64,000 nucleotides of DNA from an uncultured Methanospirillum sp. (lineage in GTDB: Archaea; Halobacteriota; Methanomicrobia; Methanomicrobiales; Methanospirillaceae): positions 62,001-126,000 of the forward strand of contig NZ_OY764544.1 in assembly GCF_963668475.1 (NCBI RefSeq), in the 5' to 3' direction. This document shows, piece by piece, positions 26,954 through 35,994 of the stretch (position 1 is the first letter of the stretch; each line of letters starts with the position of its first letter). Below the pieces are notes generated by a model. It made no database searches, was not told where the DNA came from, and was given only the letters and a program-made list of their open reading frames with translations. Both the position numbers and the translations under genes were made by a program.

Positions 26954-27919
26954 TCAGATCTCTTTACCGCAGATCACAAACTTTGCGATCAGGGACTGCA
27001 TCTGTATATCACTTGATGCACCTTCCGAGAGTCTGAAGTCTGTCTCTCCCAGGTGATCGATCATCTTAACCTTCACACCCTCGGGAAGATCCCGTTTAAT
27101 GAGGGCCCGGTAGAGCTGGCCGATGAGTTCCTGTGGAGAGATCCCCCTGTCATGAAGTAACTGATCCAGAACCCTGCCTGCACCCTCAAAATTACCAGAC
27201 AGGCAGAGGAGAATAAGGTCCTCGATCTCATCCGGCCGTGCGGTTGCCGTAATCGCGTAGATCATGGCAGGTTCGATCGCCCTCTCCAGGATTGCTGCAC
27301 CCTGCAACGCGTTGATCGCTTTGCGCATATCACCCTGGGCAACATAAAAGATCGCGTCCACAACTTCAGAACTTACTTCAAGATTCTGGTCCGCAGAGAT
27401 CCGCGAGACCATCTCGGTGATCGCAGCCTTCGAGAGAGGTCGGAACCGGTAGATGGCACATCTGCTCTGTATCGGATCGATTATTTTTGAGGAGTAGTTA
27501 CAGGAGAGTATGAACCTGCAGGTCTGGGCGTAGGTCTCCATCGTTCTGCGCAGGGCAGACTGGGCATCATTGGTCAGGGCGTCAGCTTCGTCGAGGAAGA
27601 GGATCTTAAAGGAAGAATTGCCGAAGGGAGAGGTTCGTGCAAACTGCTTGATCTGGGTACGCACCACATCGATACCACGCTCATCTGATGCATTGAGCTC
27701 CCTGAAGTTCATCTGCCAGTCATCGCCGAAGAACTCCCGTGCCAGGGCAACGGCAGCGGTTGTCTTTCCTACACCCGCAGTTCCCGTGAACAGGAGGTGT
27801 GGCATCTCGCCCTTACTGACATAGGATCTCAGCCGCTCGATGATCTCGGGCTGACCAACAATATCAGCCAGTTTTCGCGGCCGGTATTTTTCTATCCATA
27901 TTGCATGAGTCTCATCCAT
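26954..27919 (-). CDS. rfcS: Replication factor C small subunit
   Basis: It encodes 321 residues, the standard length. '[23 protein letters not shown]' is the RFC box II region. Walker A is GTAGVGKTT, Walker B '[20 protein letters not shown]', and '[12 protein letters not shown]' carries the SRC arginine finger. It forms the clamp loader with RfcL and probably the paralogue at 5404-6405. No intein is present. It sits 62 bp before the chemosensory cluster on the same strand, which looks like chance adjacency. Confidence 0.97.
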   Translation of the reverse strand: MDETHAIWIEKYRPRKLADIVGQPEIIERLRSYVSKGEMPHLLFTGTAGVGKTTAAVALAREFFGDDWQMNFRELNASDERGIDVVRTQIKQFARTSPFGNSSFKILFLDEADALTNDAQSALRRTMETYAQTCRFILSCNYSSKIIDPIQSRCAIYRFRPLSKAAITEMVSRISADQNLEVSSEVVDAIFYVAQGDMRKAINALQGAAILERAIEPAMIYAITATARPDEIEDLILLCLSGNFEGAGRVLDQLLHDRGISPQELIGQLYRALIKRDLPEGVKVKMIDHLGETDFRLSEGASSDIQMQSLIAKFVICGKEI

Positions 27920-27940
27920 ATCTGCGATCCTTTGGTTGTA

Positions 27941-30211
27941 CTATTCAACGTCCTTCATAATAGAATCTCGATTTTTCACAATGATATGAGGCGCCGTCTC
28001 TTCACCTTTCAGAATCCTCATACATGACTCTCTGCTCAGGTACGAGTCTCCGTCTTCAGGGTCAAGGTCCATTGCACGTTCGAAACACTGTATGGCCTCA
28101 ACATGATCTCCTGCATCACGGAGAGTGTGACCCCGCATATTCCAGACCTCTGCATTTTCAGAATCTGCCTCCAGAGAGAGGGCATAGAACTCATCGGCAC
28201 GTGAGAACTCGGTCAGGTCAGCCCAGGCATTCCCAAGTGCAAACAATGCCCGTGGATCCTGATGACTGAACGCTTCAGATCGCTCAAGACAGATCCGGGC
28301 CTCATCCTCTCTATCAATATCCATCAGAACCATTCCCTTTCCATAGAGATCCCAGAAGTTATCGCCTTTCAGGGAGAGGGCGGTATCATACTCTCTGATC
28401 GCTGCATCCCATTCCCCAAGAAAGAGAAGTGCATGGATCTTTCCTTCCCTGGCAGCATGGTCAGAATTGTCAAGTGCAAGTGCCTTATCGTATGCGATAC
28501 AGGCAGCCCGTCCCTCCCGGTCAGATTCTAAAGCATCACCAAGCAGACGCCAACATTCAGGGTTGTCAGGTTCTATCCCGGTTGCCCGGGTCAGGCTCCG
28601 GGATGCGTCATGAAACCTGGAGCATTCGATCTCTGATCGCCCCTGAATAATCCATGCATCATACCTGTCTTCAGTGAGGGATGTTGCCTGTCGTGATGCG
28701 ATCAGTGCATCATCAGAATTACCAAGGTCCAGAAGGATCCTCGCACGTGACAGCCAGAGTTCTGCATCATCAGGTCTGATTATCAAAGCAGAGGTGTACC
28801 GCTCAAGTGCTTTTTCAGGATCACCGAGGGTTTCGTATGCTTCCCCTGTAAGGCGGAGTATATGAATGTCATCAGGTCTCAACTGGTGAATCTGTTCAAG
28901 GAATCCTGCGGCATCTTCATGGAGTCCACGTTCAGCAGAGAGTCTGGCAAGACGATACAGGCATGAGACTCTTCTGGAATCACGGGTAAGTGCATCCTGC
29001 AGGATCGTGAAGGCAATATCCTGCCTGCCGGTTTCAACAGCCAGATCTGCATGAGCGAGATCCAGGTGGTCATCATCGGGGATTATCGACCTGCCTTCTT
29101 CAAGCAGTGCAATGGCCTCCTCAGGCTTACCTGTGTGCCAGCCTTTTACTTTCGCTTCGAAGAGGTACCACACATGGTTTTTGGGATCCCTGAGGCGACA
29201 TTCTGAACAGATGCTACAGATCTCTTCCCACTCTTCGAGTTGAAAGAGAGCCCTGACTTTCCCATCATATGCCTCAAGCGAGTCAGGTTTCACCTCAAGT
29301 ACCTGGTTGAACGCTTCTATCGCTTCCTGCGGCCGGTCAGAAGATCCGAGTGCCCTCCCTAGATGAAGGGCAATGTCAGATTCAGATGGTGCAAGTCTGT
29401 GTGCCTCACGGAGACACTCAATTGCCTCCTCAAATTCTCCCTGGATCGCCAGGACCAGTCCTTTAAGAAGGAATGGCATATGTCCCGGGTTCTCGAGTTT
29501 TGCAGCGACTGAGAAACAGCTGAGCGATCGCTCGTACTCTTCGGCTACCATCAGGGCCAGGCCCTTTTTGAGCCAGGGATATACGGCCTCCGGACTGATC
29601 CTGATCAGTTCATCATAGCAGGCTATCTCCCCGGTTCGATCACCCATCTGCTCAAGAACCCGGGCCCGATGATAGAGTACCTGCTGATCTTCAGGGCTGA
29701 TCTCTAGAGCCCGGTCAAAGGATCTTAGTGCCTCTTTAAGTTCACCTTCCCGCTGGCAGCAGAGACCTATCTGATCCCAAATTGCAGGATTTTCAGGATC
29801 AAAAACTGAGCCATGCTGCAGTGCTTCTTTCGCTTCCCTGAACCGGCCTAGTCCGAACATCGTAACCCCGAGTTCAAACCAGGCTTCAGAAGAGAAGGGG
29901 TGAAGCCGGGTGGCCTGAGTAAATAACGTGAGAGCCCGGGTAAGTTCACCGGCCTGGGCCGCGATCATACCGAGCTGGAAATGCACCCCTGGCGTGTGGG
30001 GTGAGATCTGTATAAGTCTGTTGAAAACTGTTCGTGCTTCCTCCTGACGCCCTGCCATACGGAGGGTGAACCCCTTGTTGAATAGAGCAAGCGGATCATC
30101 CTGTTCTTCTTCAAGGATCTGATCGATACATGAGATCGACTGCTCATACTCAGAACGTCTGGCATGTTCGACTGCCCGGAGCATTATCAGGTCTTTTTCC
30201 TGCTCATCCAT
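27941..30211 (-). CDS. Large cytosolic TPR-repeat protein
   Basis: It encodes 756 residues from the ATG at 30211 (MDEQEKDLIMLRAVEHARR). The frame is open 40 codons further up, but that part is not TPR-like and overlaps a likely promoter. It has more than 18 consecutive TPR units of 34 residues, for example 'PLALFNKGFTLRMAGRQEEARTVFNRL', with no signal peptide or membrane segment. Such solenoids act as scaffolds. The neighbours are rfcS 21 bp downstream and an exported TPR protein upstream. The partner is unknown; the TPR-bearing CheR nearby invites comparison but gives no proof. Confidence 0.85.
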   Translation of the reverse strand: MDEQEKDLIMLRAVEHARRSEYEQSISCIDQILEEEQDDPLALFNKGFTLRMAGRQEEARTVFNRLIQISPHTPGVHFQLGMIAAQAGELTRALTLFTQATRLHPFSSEAWFELGVTMFGLGRFREAKEALQHGSVFDPENPAIWDQIGLCCQREGELKEALRSFDRALEISPEDQQVLYHRARVLEQMGDRTGEIACYDELIRISPEAVYPWLKKGLALMVAEEYERSLSCFSVAAKLENPGHMPFLLKGLVLAIQGEFEEAIECLREAHRLAPSESDIALHLGRALGSSDRPQEAIEAFNQVLEVKPDSLEAYDGKVRALFQLEEWEEICSICSECRLRDPKNHVWYLFEAKVKGWHTGKPEEAIALLEEGRSIIPDDDHLDLAHADLAVETGRQDIAFTILQDALTRDSRRVSCLYRLARLSAERGLHEDAAGFLEQIHQLRPDDIHILRLTGEAYETLGDPEKALERYTSALIIRPDDAELWLSRARILLDLGNSDDALIASRQATSLTEDRYDAWIIQGRSEIECSRFHDASRSLTRATGIEPDNPECWRLLGDALESDREGRAACIAYDKALALDNSDHAAREGKIHALLFLGEWDAAIREYDTALSLKGDNFWDLYGKGMVLMDIDREDEARICLERSEAFSHQDPRALFALGNAWADLTEFSRADEFYALSLEADSENAEVWNMRGHTLRDAGDHVEAIQCFERAMDLDPEDGDSYLSRESCMRILKGEETAPHIIVKNRDSIMKDVE

Positions 30212-30375
30212 AAACGAACCTGTTCTTTGATATCGGCGATCTGGCTGATTGCCGGGAATGGCAGGTCTCTGTAATTCAGCCTTCTCTGCTGAGAAAACAG
30301 TGTACTGCTGGTGTATTATGGTTGGACACAAAAAGAGAAAAAAGGTTAGTTCAAAGATCTGGTTGTGTTCTTCTT

Positions 30376-32319
30376 TTATGAGGAATTAAATTCTGACTGA
30401 GCTCGGGTCGGTGTAGCTCCTACCGACTGTGTTATGTTCAGACTTTCATCAGATGTGGAATTGAATTTCTCTGATGGAGTTGTGTTGTCCGCAGAACCAC
30501 CAGCCTTGCTGGTGATCTGTTCTTTGAGCTGTTGTGCAACTTCGTAGGTTGAATCAAGTTCAAGGGCTTTTTCTACTGCTGTCATAGCCTCATCGTACTT
30601 GCCGAGGTTGTATAATGCTCCGGCCTTGTTGTACCAGAGAACAGCCAGTGATTCGTCGAGTTTCAGACCAGCGTCAAATGCCTCTAATGCCTTGTCATCC
30701 TGTCCGATTTTCATCAGAGCCATACCTTTGGACATGTAGACACGTGGCTGCGGATCGATAGCGATCGCCTCGTCATATGCCTTGACTGCATCCTCGGTCT
30801 GGTTCAGGTTTCTGAGAATGGCTCCCTTGTTGTAGTAGTATTCAGAGGTATCCTTGTCAATTGAGATTGCCTGATCTACTGCCTTGAGTGCCTCATCGTA
30901 CTTCTTGAGGTCATTGAGTGAGATACCGTATGCATTCCAGCCTGCACTGTTTGATGCGTTGAGTGCAACCGACTGGTTGAACGATGTTGCTGCAGCTTCA
31001 GAGTCTCCGTTCTGCGTATTGATCATACCAAGAATCCACCAGCCATTTGCCTGCATTTCAGGTGTGAAGGTGGCTGAAGTGAGGTTCAGGGCACGCTCAA
31101 GTGAGTTCTTTGTATCATCGAGTTTGAGCAGTTGATATTCATCGAGCCCCTTAAAGTACCAGGCATCTGCGAACTCCGGAGATATTTCAGTGAGTCTGGT
31201 GAATGATGCGACTGCATCCTCGAAAGATCCTGTGTCTCCCTGAACTCCTCCAAGATAGTACCATGCATCGGTGAGATTACTGTCGATGGTGGTTGCATTC
31301 TTGAGGCCTTCAATTGCAACATCATACTGCCTGTCCTTCAGGTCAACACGTGCCTTCCAGTATACTGCGCTTGCAAACTGACTCTTCAGGGATAGTGCCT
31401 TGTCAAGGGAGGTTCGTGCACCAGCAAGATCATTCTGATCAAACTGGATACGTCCTTTGTAGTACCAGGCGTTGTGGTTGGTGGGGTCTAGTTCGACGGC
31501 CTTGTCAAAATCCGTTGCAGCCTCTTCAAGGTTGCCGTTGTTATACTGGATAACTCCAAGCCGGTAGTAGACTTCGGCATCATTTGCAGTGGTGGTCTTG
31601 AACGGTTCTGCATAATCGCCCTTGATGCCAAGCAGCGTGTTGAAGGATGTCTCAGAGTCGTTTACTTTTCCAAGGTATCCTTCTACATCACCTTTTGCAA
31701 ACCAGGCGTCTTTATAGTCAGGTCTTAGTTCGACTGCCTTGCTGTATGCTTCGAGTCCTTCCTCTAACTTAGCGTTGTCAGATTTAGAGATACCAAGCCA
31801 GTACCAGGCACGTTCATTCTTGGGGTCAGCCTGGGTGATCTCTTCAAATGTTTGTGCTGCGACTTCGCTGTTCCCGGTGAGGAGATTTGCGATACCGTAG
31901 TTGATCTTGACTCCCACATCATCCTTGAGAGAAGACTGTGCCTTTTCAAGTGCAGTCAGAGCACCTGCTGCATCTGGTGGGACCATTGCGTACAGGAGTG
32001 TGTATCCGATCATTGCCCATGCGTCTGCATAGTCGGGGTTGACTGTGGTTGCATTCTGGTATGCATCATAGGCGTTTGAAAAGTTGCCGTTCTGCAGATA
32101 TGAGCCACCCAGTTTGAACCATGCAGTGGCATCCTTAGGATCGAGTTCAACAACCTGTTTGAATGCGGAGATTGCATCTCCGTATTTCTCCTGTTGCAGG
32201 GACTGGTTACCCTTCTCAAACAACTCGGTTGTTGAGGTATTTTCGGCAGCGGAGACCCCTGCAGTGAAACAAAGCAGGAGCGCCAGTGCCATGATCGACG
32301 CTATTCCGCGGATCTTCAT
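30376..32319 (-). CDS. Exported TPR-repeat protein
   Basis: It encodes 647 residues. A signal peptide (about 1-24, 'IMALALLLCFTAGVSA') is followed by about 17 TPR units that run almost to the end, and a short Ser/Thr/Asn tail. No C-terminal membrane anchor is seen. It therefore works outside the cytoplasmic membrane, probably as a binding scaffold for surface or sheath proteins (inference). It is separated from the cytosolic TPR gene by 164 bp. Confidence 0.88.
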   Translation of the reverse strand: MKIRGIASIMALALLLCFTAGVSAAENTSTTELFEKGNQSLQQEKYGDAISAFKQVVELDPKDATAWFKLGGSYLQNGNFSNAYDAYQNATTVNPDYADAWAMIGYTLLYAMVPPDAAGALTALEKAQSSLKDDVGVKINYGIANLLTGNSEVAAQTFEEITQADPKNERAWYWLGISKSDNAKLEEGLEAYSKAVELRPDYKDAWFAKGDVEGYLGKVNDSETSFNTLLGIKGDYAEPFKTTTANDAEVYYRLGVIQYNNGNLEEAATDFDKAVELDPTNHNAWYYKGRIQFDQNDLAGARTSLDKALSLKSQFASAVYWKARVDLKDRQYDVAIEGLKNATTIDSNLTDAWYYLGGVQGDTGSFEDAVASFTRLTEISPEFADAWYFKGLDEYQLLKLDDTKNSLERALNLTSATFTPEMQANGWWILGMINTQNGDSEAAATSFNQSVALNASNSAGWNAYGISLNDLKKYDEALKAVDQAISIDKDTSEYYYNKGAILRNLNQTEDAVKAYDEAIAIDPQPRVYMSKGMALMKIGQDDKALEAFDAGLKLDESLAVLWYNKAGALYNLGKYDEAMTAVEKALELDSTYEVAQQLKEQITSKAGGSADNTTPSEKFNSTSDESLNITQSVGATPTRAQSEFNSS

Positions 32320-32400
32320 GCCTTATATGTCACCTGTCCAGTGCAGATATACTTTCTTATTACAGGGAACCAGGCAGGAAGGCGAAGGAATCAGGAGTTG

Positions 32401-32892
32401 TCAGAGGTCAAGATTCCATGAGGGTGAAAGACTGGATATGAGCTGATCGCACAGGTCAGGATCACCGTCCTGAAGGAGGTAGATCATAACTTTCTGGTTC
32501 TTTTTTGATGCTTCGAGGATACGGTGGTTTACCAGACAGTTCTCAGGTTCTGAACCTTCATAGCATTTTCGCGGTGATATGGTACCATAATGTTGATTCA
32601 TCCGCTGGACAAGGTTCTGACACCATCCAATGAACACGATCTTTCCACCTGCCACAAGAATGTAGATGCCTGATCGATCCCTGAATCTTCCCGGCATCCT
32701 GAACCTGCAGAAAGGACCTTCACCCCACTCGTGAACCATGAGACCATTTCTATTAGGAAACCGGTCCCATGGATTATACTCGGTGATCCCTCCCCGGGAG
32801 TTGCGATCAGGATCGATGGTCCAGACAAGTTCCGGATTCAGATGAAATTCACGTGAGAGATCCTGCAGCGTCGGTTCATGTCCTGAGGCCAT
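32401..32892 (-). CDS. GIY-YIG-like domain protein of unknown role
   Basis: It encodes 163 residues. The middle reads 'RSGIYILVAGGKIVFIGWCQNLVQRMNQHYG', which follows the GIY-x(n)-IG pattern and the following Arg/His helix of GIY-YIG nucleases; here the second motif is 'FIG'. The later 'NHRILEA' could supply the metal-binding Glu. An N-terminal 50-residue part with 'EFHLNPELVWTIDP' is not recognised. No partner gene is adjacent on the same strand (the next gene is divergent). Nuclease activity is inference only. Confidence 0.6.
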   Translation of the reverse strand: MASGHEPTLQDLSREFHLNPELVWTIDPDRNSRGGITEYNPWDRFPNRNGLMVHEWGEGPFCRFRMPGRFRDRSGIYILVAGGKIVFIGWCQNLVQRMNQHYGTISPRKCYEGSEPENCLVNHRILEASKKNQKVMIYLLQDGDPDLCDQLISSLSPSWNLDL

Positions 32893-33037
32893 TACTTATC
32901 CATGGCGGGTGTCTGCTAAAGTTGTTTTCCTGTTGTAATATTTTATTGTGGATTTATCATGGAAATATAAACTAAACCTTCAGTGGTTGACAGGATTTAT
33001 CAGGACAAACGGAGAATACTGTGTCAGGTGAGATAGT

Positions 33038-33193
33038 ATGTGCTCTGTCGGCGGCCCAATGGACATGGAACTTGAAGAAAGGCTGAACGCCAAAACCTAC
33101 AGGTGTAAGGATTGCCAGGGAACATTCAAGGGAATTGGAAAGAACATTATCTGCCCTTCCTGTGGTTCTGATAACGTTACAGAATCTTCATGA
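33038..33193 (+). CDS. 51-residue zinc-ribbon protein
   Basis: The ATG at 33038 has GGTGAG 8 bases upstream, and the frame ends in TGA at 33191-33193. The protein begins MCSVGGPMDMELEERLNAK and carries two CXXC knuckles, 'CKDC' and 'CPSC', separated by 14 residues, a rubredoxin/zinc-ribbon fold. The stop overlaps the next gene's ATG (ATGA), so they are co-translated. It is too short for many gene finders. The role is unknown; a nucleic-acid or protein adaptor is possible. Confidence 0.8.
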   Translation: MCSVGGPMDMELEERLNAKTYRCKDCQGTFKGIGKNIICPSCGSDNVTESS

Positions 33194-33678
33194 TTGTACC
33201 TGTTTCAGGTGCCGGTCTCCTGATTCAGGCTTCAACATCTTTTCTTCTTATTGGGACTGTTTGTGAACCGTTCACGCTCTTTATCGAGACAAATTCTGAC
33301 GAGTACTGTCAGTACCTGAAGACTGGTGATCTTGTTGTGATCTCAGCTCCAGAAGGTGGTGAACTTCGACAGGCCCGGATCCTGCTGGAACTGGTAGTTG
33401 CCTGGCATGTACCTCTGGTAGTACTCCCCTCCGGACATCCCGGTTCATGTCGGCTCAGGATGGTTGTATCTGCAGGTGATCAGATCGTGATGAGTTGTCG
33501 TATTGAACGGGGGACTCATCCGGAGCAGACCGTGATCTGTTCATCAGAAGAACTTGCAGGAATGGAACTCAGATCCCATCCTGAAGGTATAGAGATCCTT
33601 GGACTTCCCACCAATGTCCAACTCTTCACAGTCTCTCCTGATGGAAGTCAGAACCTGATTGAGATGATTGAACCATGA
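33190..33678 (+). CDS. Conserved protein coupled to the zinc-ribbon gene
   Basis: It encodes 162 residues. No family was recognised with confidence. The sequence is mostly beta/alpha soluble ('LLIGTVCEPFTLFIETNS', 'LKTGDLVVISAPEGGE', 'WHVPLVVLPSGHPGSCRLRMVV') and shows no signal peptide or membrane helix. 'SGHPGSCRLRMV' and 'CRIERGTHPEQ' could be active-site loops. It overlaps the zinc-ribbon gene by 4 bp and the secreted protein's long frame by 4 bp, suggesting one transcript. Confidence 0.7.
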   Translation: MIVPVSGAGLLIQASTSFLLIGTVCEPFTLFIETNSDEYCQYLKTGDLVVISAPEGGELRQARILLELVVAWHVPLVVLPSGHPGSCRLRMVVSAGDQIVMSCRIERGTHPEQTVICSSEELAGMELRSHPEGIEILGLPTNVQLFTVSPDGSQNLIEMIEP

Positions 33679-33716
33679 GCGGCTTCAAAAAAAATTGCAT
33701 CGAAGAGGAACCTGAT

Positions 33717-34268
33717 ATGAACGTTTACTCTCTGATTACTGTTTGTATAATTGTGTGTATTAGTATGAGCGCTGTTCTTGTATCAGCCGGTTCACCCTTG
33801 AATGGGACAGATCTACAAGGAAATGGATCGCCAGGTGATACCTCAGAATTTTCAGGGTCTTCCAGCATGAACATCACTCTGAATCAGGTGTCAGCCGGTG
33901 TGATACCAAACGAGACATCTGTTATCGGTACGAAGTCTCCCAGGTCAAACCTGACCTTCTCCTCCATTATGAACTCCACCTCAAATATCACTGGTACCAA
34001 TACGTCATCAGATCAGGTTTCAGAAGGGCAGGAGAACCAGAGTAGTAATCTCTCTGCAAATGCATCTCTCTCAAAGTATGATTCACTTGGTGATATCATC
34101 AGAGCAAAAGACTGGAAAGCTCTGGGTGAGTACCAGTGCAAAATAAAAGCTGAAAACTCAGCGTCGCTCGCTGAGTCAGGTATCAATAACGGCGATCAGG
34201 AGTCAAAATGGAACAGCTATTTCAACTACCGGGAACCGGTGGCGGTCTCGTATCCCTGTTGTGGGTAA
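33717..34268 (+). CDS. Secreted Ser/Thr/Asn-rich protein
   Basis: It encodes 183 residues from the ATG at 33717, preceded by GAGG; an ATG at 33675 overlapping the previous gene is less likely because it precedes the signal peptide with a charged 14-residue tail. Signal peptide 'VYSLITVCIIVCISMSAVLVSAG' is followed by a low-complexity region with many Asn-X-Ser/Thr sites (potential N-glycosylation). A short C-terminal segment contains 'LGDIIRAKDWKALGEYQCKIKAE'. The C-terminus ends 'VSYPCCG'. No family was recognised. It is probably cell-surface material. Confidence 0.65.
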   Translation: MNVYSLITVCIIVCISMSAVLVSAGSPLNGTDLQGNGSPGDTSEFSGSSSMNITLNQVSAGVIPNETSVIGTKSPRSNLTFSSIMNSTSNITGTNTSSDQVSEGQENQSSNLSANASLSKYDSLGDIIRAKDWKALGEYQCKIKAENSASLAESGINNGDQESKWNSYFNYREPVAVSYPCCG

Positions 34269-34309
34269 AAAACACTTTTTTTGAAATATAATTAGATTCT
34301 GGTCCTGGT

Positions 34310-34858
34310 TTATTCTACGGTTTCACGTTGGTACCAGACAAGCGTGGCTGCGATTACGTCATGAAGCCCCTGATGGTACCTGGTATATCCGATGCATATG
34401 AATCCGGCAAACACTATTATCCCTGATATATATTTAGAAAAATGCCGCAGGGTTGCCCGTGCAAATGTAAGCGGTTTTCCATGCAGGTCTGATACAACCA
34501 CCCGGCATGCTATCTTGCCGAGTGTTGCCTGATTTCGTGATGATTCAAGGGCTGCAAAGTAGATCCAGGGGATCAGAATAAAAACCACTAGGATGAATGT
34601 GGCAGCAGGCATCGGAATGAGTGAGTGTATCGGTACTCCATCATCTGATACAACAGCTTGTCTACGGATTATCATCAGAAGCATCCTCCATCCTTCGCCA
34701 AGTCCCAGGTATGCCGCGGCTATGGCACTGATTATACAGAGAATAAGCAGATCAATTATCGCAGCAGCGAGACGACGCCAGAATCCTGCAAGTTCCCTGC
34801 CTTGAGAACTGCCTCTGATAAGCTCTGCCCAGCCTGATGATGAGTATGTATCAGCCAC
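34310..34858 (-). CDS. RDD-family membrane protein
   Basis: It encodes 182 residues. The RDD signature 'FWRRLAAAIIDLLILCII' (Arg and the Asp inside the first helix) is at about 26-43. A second helix is at about 90-112, and the third block 'QATLGKIACRVVVSDLHG' precedes a last helix. Three to four transmembrane segments are expected. RDD proteins are poorly characterised; some are linked to ion exchange. It lies 65 bp after the 3' end of the ABC-2 permease gene on the same strand but is probably separate. Confidence 0.85.
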   Translation of the reverse strand: MADTYSSSGWAELIRGSSQGRELAGFWRRLAAAIIDLLILCIISAIAAAYLGLGEGWRMLLMIIRRQAVVSDDGVPIHSLIPMPAATFILVVFILIPWIYFAALESSRNQATLGKIACRVVVSDLHGKPLTFARATLRHFSKYISGIIVFAGFICIGYTRYHQGLHDVIAATLVWYQRETVE

Positions 34859-34923
34859 GATAACGTATATGAGATAAATCAGGCATCAACCTATCGAAAA
34901 AAGAAGTGTCTTCTGATGAACTG

Positions 34924-35994
34924 TTACGTCTCTGATGACCTTCTTGTGAGTGAACGGATCATCACCGTCAGTATTACGCAGAAGCAGACAAAGATGAGAA
35001 GAACCGGCCAGAAGAGTGGGGCAGGGGAATCAGAGGCGAGTTGGGCAATAATATTGAGTGGGTTTCCTGGAAATGCCAGCGTGAGCAGAAGAAGGATTAC
35101 TGCTGCTGTTGAGAAGATGAACTGTGCCTTTGTACGGTCCCGGTAATACATTGCGAAGACGGCTGCGACCAGGATAAGTGCAGATGATACAAAGATCACC
35201 TGAAGCAGGATCTCTGGAAGTGAACCTATCCTGATCCGGTTTAGAACAAGCAACACAAGCCACAGACCCGACTCTGCAGGGACAAGAACAATACAGGCAG
35301 CGATCTTTCCCCAGACGATCTCGTTCATTGAAGCCGGGGTGGTACGCAGGGTATCGATCGTCTGTTGCTGGTACTCTTCGGTGATGAGATCGATAACCAG
35401 GCCTGCTGATATGATCGCAGGCATGAAGAGAAGGAGCGGTATCAGCAGAGCATAGATGAACTCGTAGAAAGTATTCGTGTTGACCGCTCTGGCGGAGGTC
35501 AGGGTGACCGGATGCTTTGTTATGCGATCACTTCTGATATCACGAAGGATATCTTCGTACTTCAGAAAAACCTCCTTGAGTTTTACTTCGATGACAGCAG
35601 ACTGAATATCATTTTTTATTGTATACAAAGTCAGGCTGACAGGGTCTTTACTCTCCGGTAGGATTTCTGATGTCCAGATTACTGCAGCGAGTTTTCGTTC
35701 TTTCAGTGCACCAAGTGCTACAGAGAGGTTCATCGGGTAGGGTCTGAATGAAGGATTTTCATCAATCAGCCGGGTCAGGATCGTATCATTGCCTACCACT
35801 CCTACTCCGAATTTGACTCCTGAAACGCTTCCGTATGACGATGGATCGTACATCGCGGAGAGACCGACCATGAGGAATGAGGAGAAGAGCGCAATAAAGA
35901 GCTGCAGAAGGATAGCAAGAAGGATAGTCTTCTCGTTTGCTAGTCCGCGTAGTTCCTTTTTGGTAATTGCCCAGGTCCTTTGCAGGTTCACCAT
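34924..35994 (-). CDS. ABC-2 type transporter permease
   Basis: It encodes 356 residues from the ATG at 35994, with GGGTGG directly before it. An N-terminal cytosolic 'ITKKELRGLANEKTILLAILLQL' leads to TM1, followed by a large external loop (about 45-190). Five further hydrophobic segments (about 190-350) follow, containing 'LITEEYQQQTIDTLRTTP', the diagnostic ABC-2 intracellular loop. It resembles NatB-type sodium/antibiotic exporters. It overlaps the larger permease by 7 bp. The ATPase partner is the divergent gene at 37900. Confidence 0.88.
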   Translation of the reverse strand: MVNLQRTWAITKKELRGLANEKTILLAILLQLFIALFSSFLMVGLSAMYDPSSYGSVSGVKFGVGVVGNDTILTRLIDENPSFRPYPMNLSVALGALKERKLAAVIWTSEILPESKDPVSLTLYTIKNDIQSAVIEVKLKEVFLKYEDILRDIRSDRITKHPVTLTSARAVNTNTFYEFIYALLIPLLLFMPAIISAGLVIDLITEEYQQQTIDTLRTTPASMNEIVWGKIAACIVLVPAESGLWLVLLVLNRIRIGSLPEILLQVIFVSSALILVAAVFAMYYRDRTKAQFIFSTAAVILLLLTLAFPGNPLNIIAQLASDSPAPLFWPVLLIFVCFCVILTVMIRSLTRRSSET

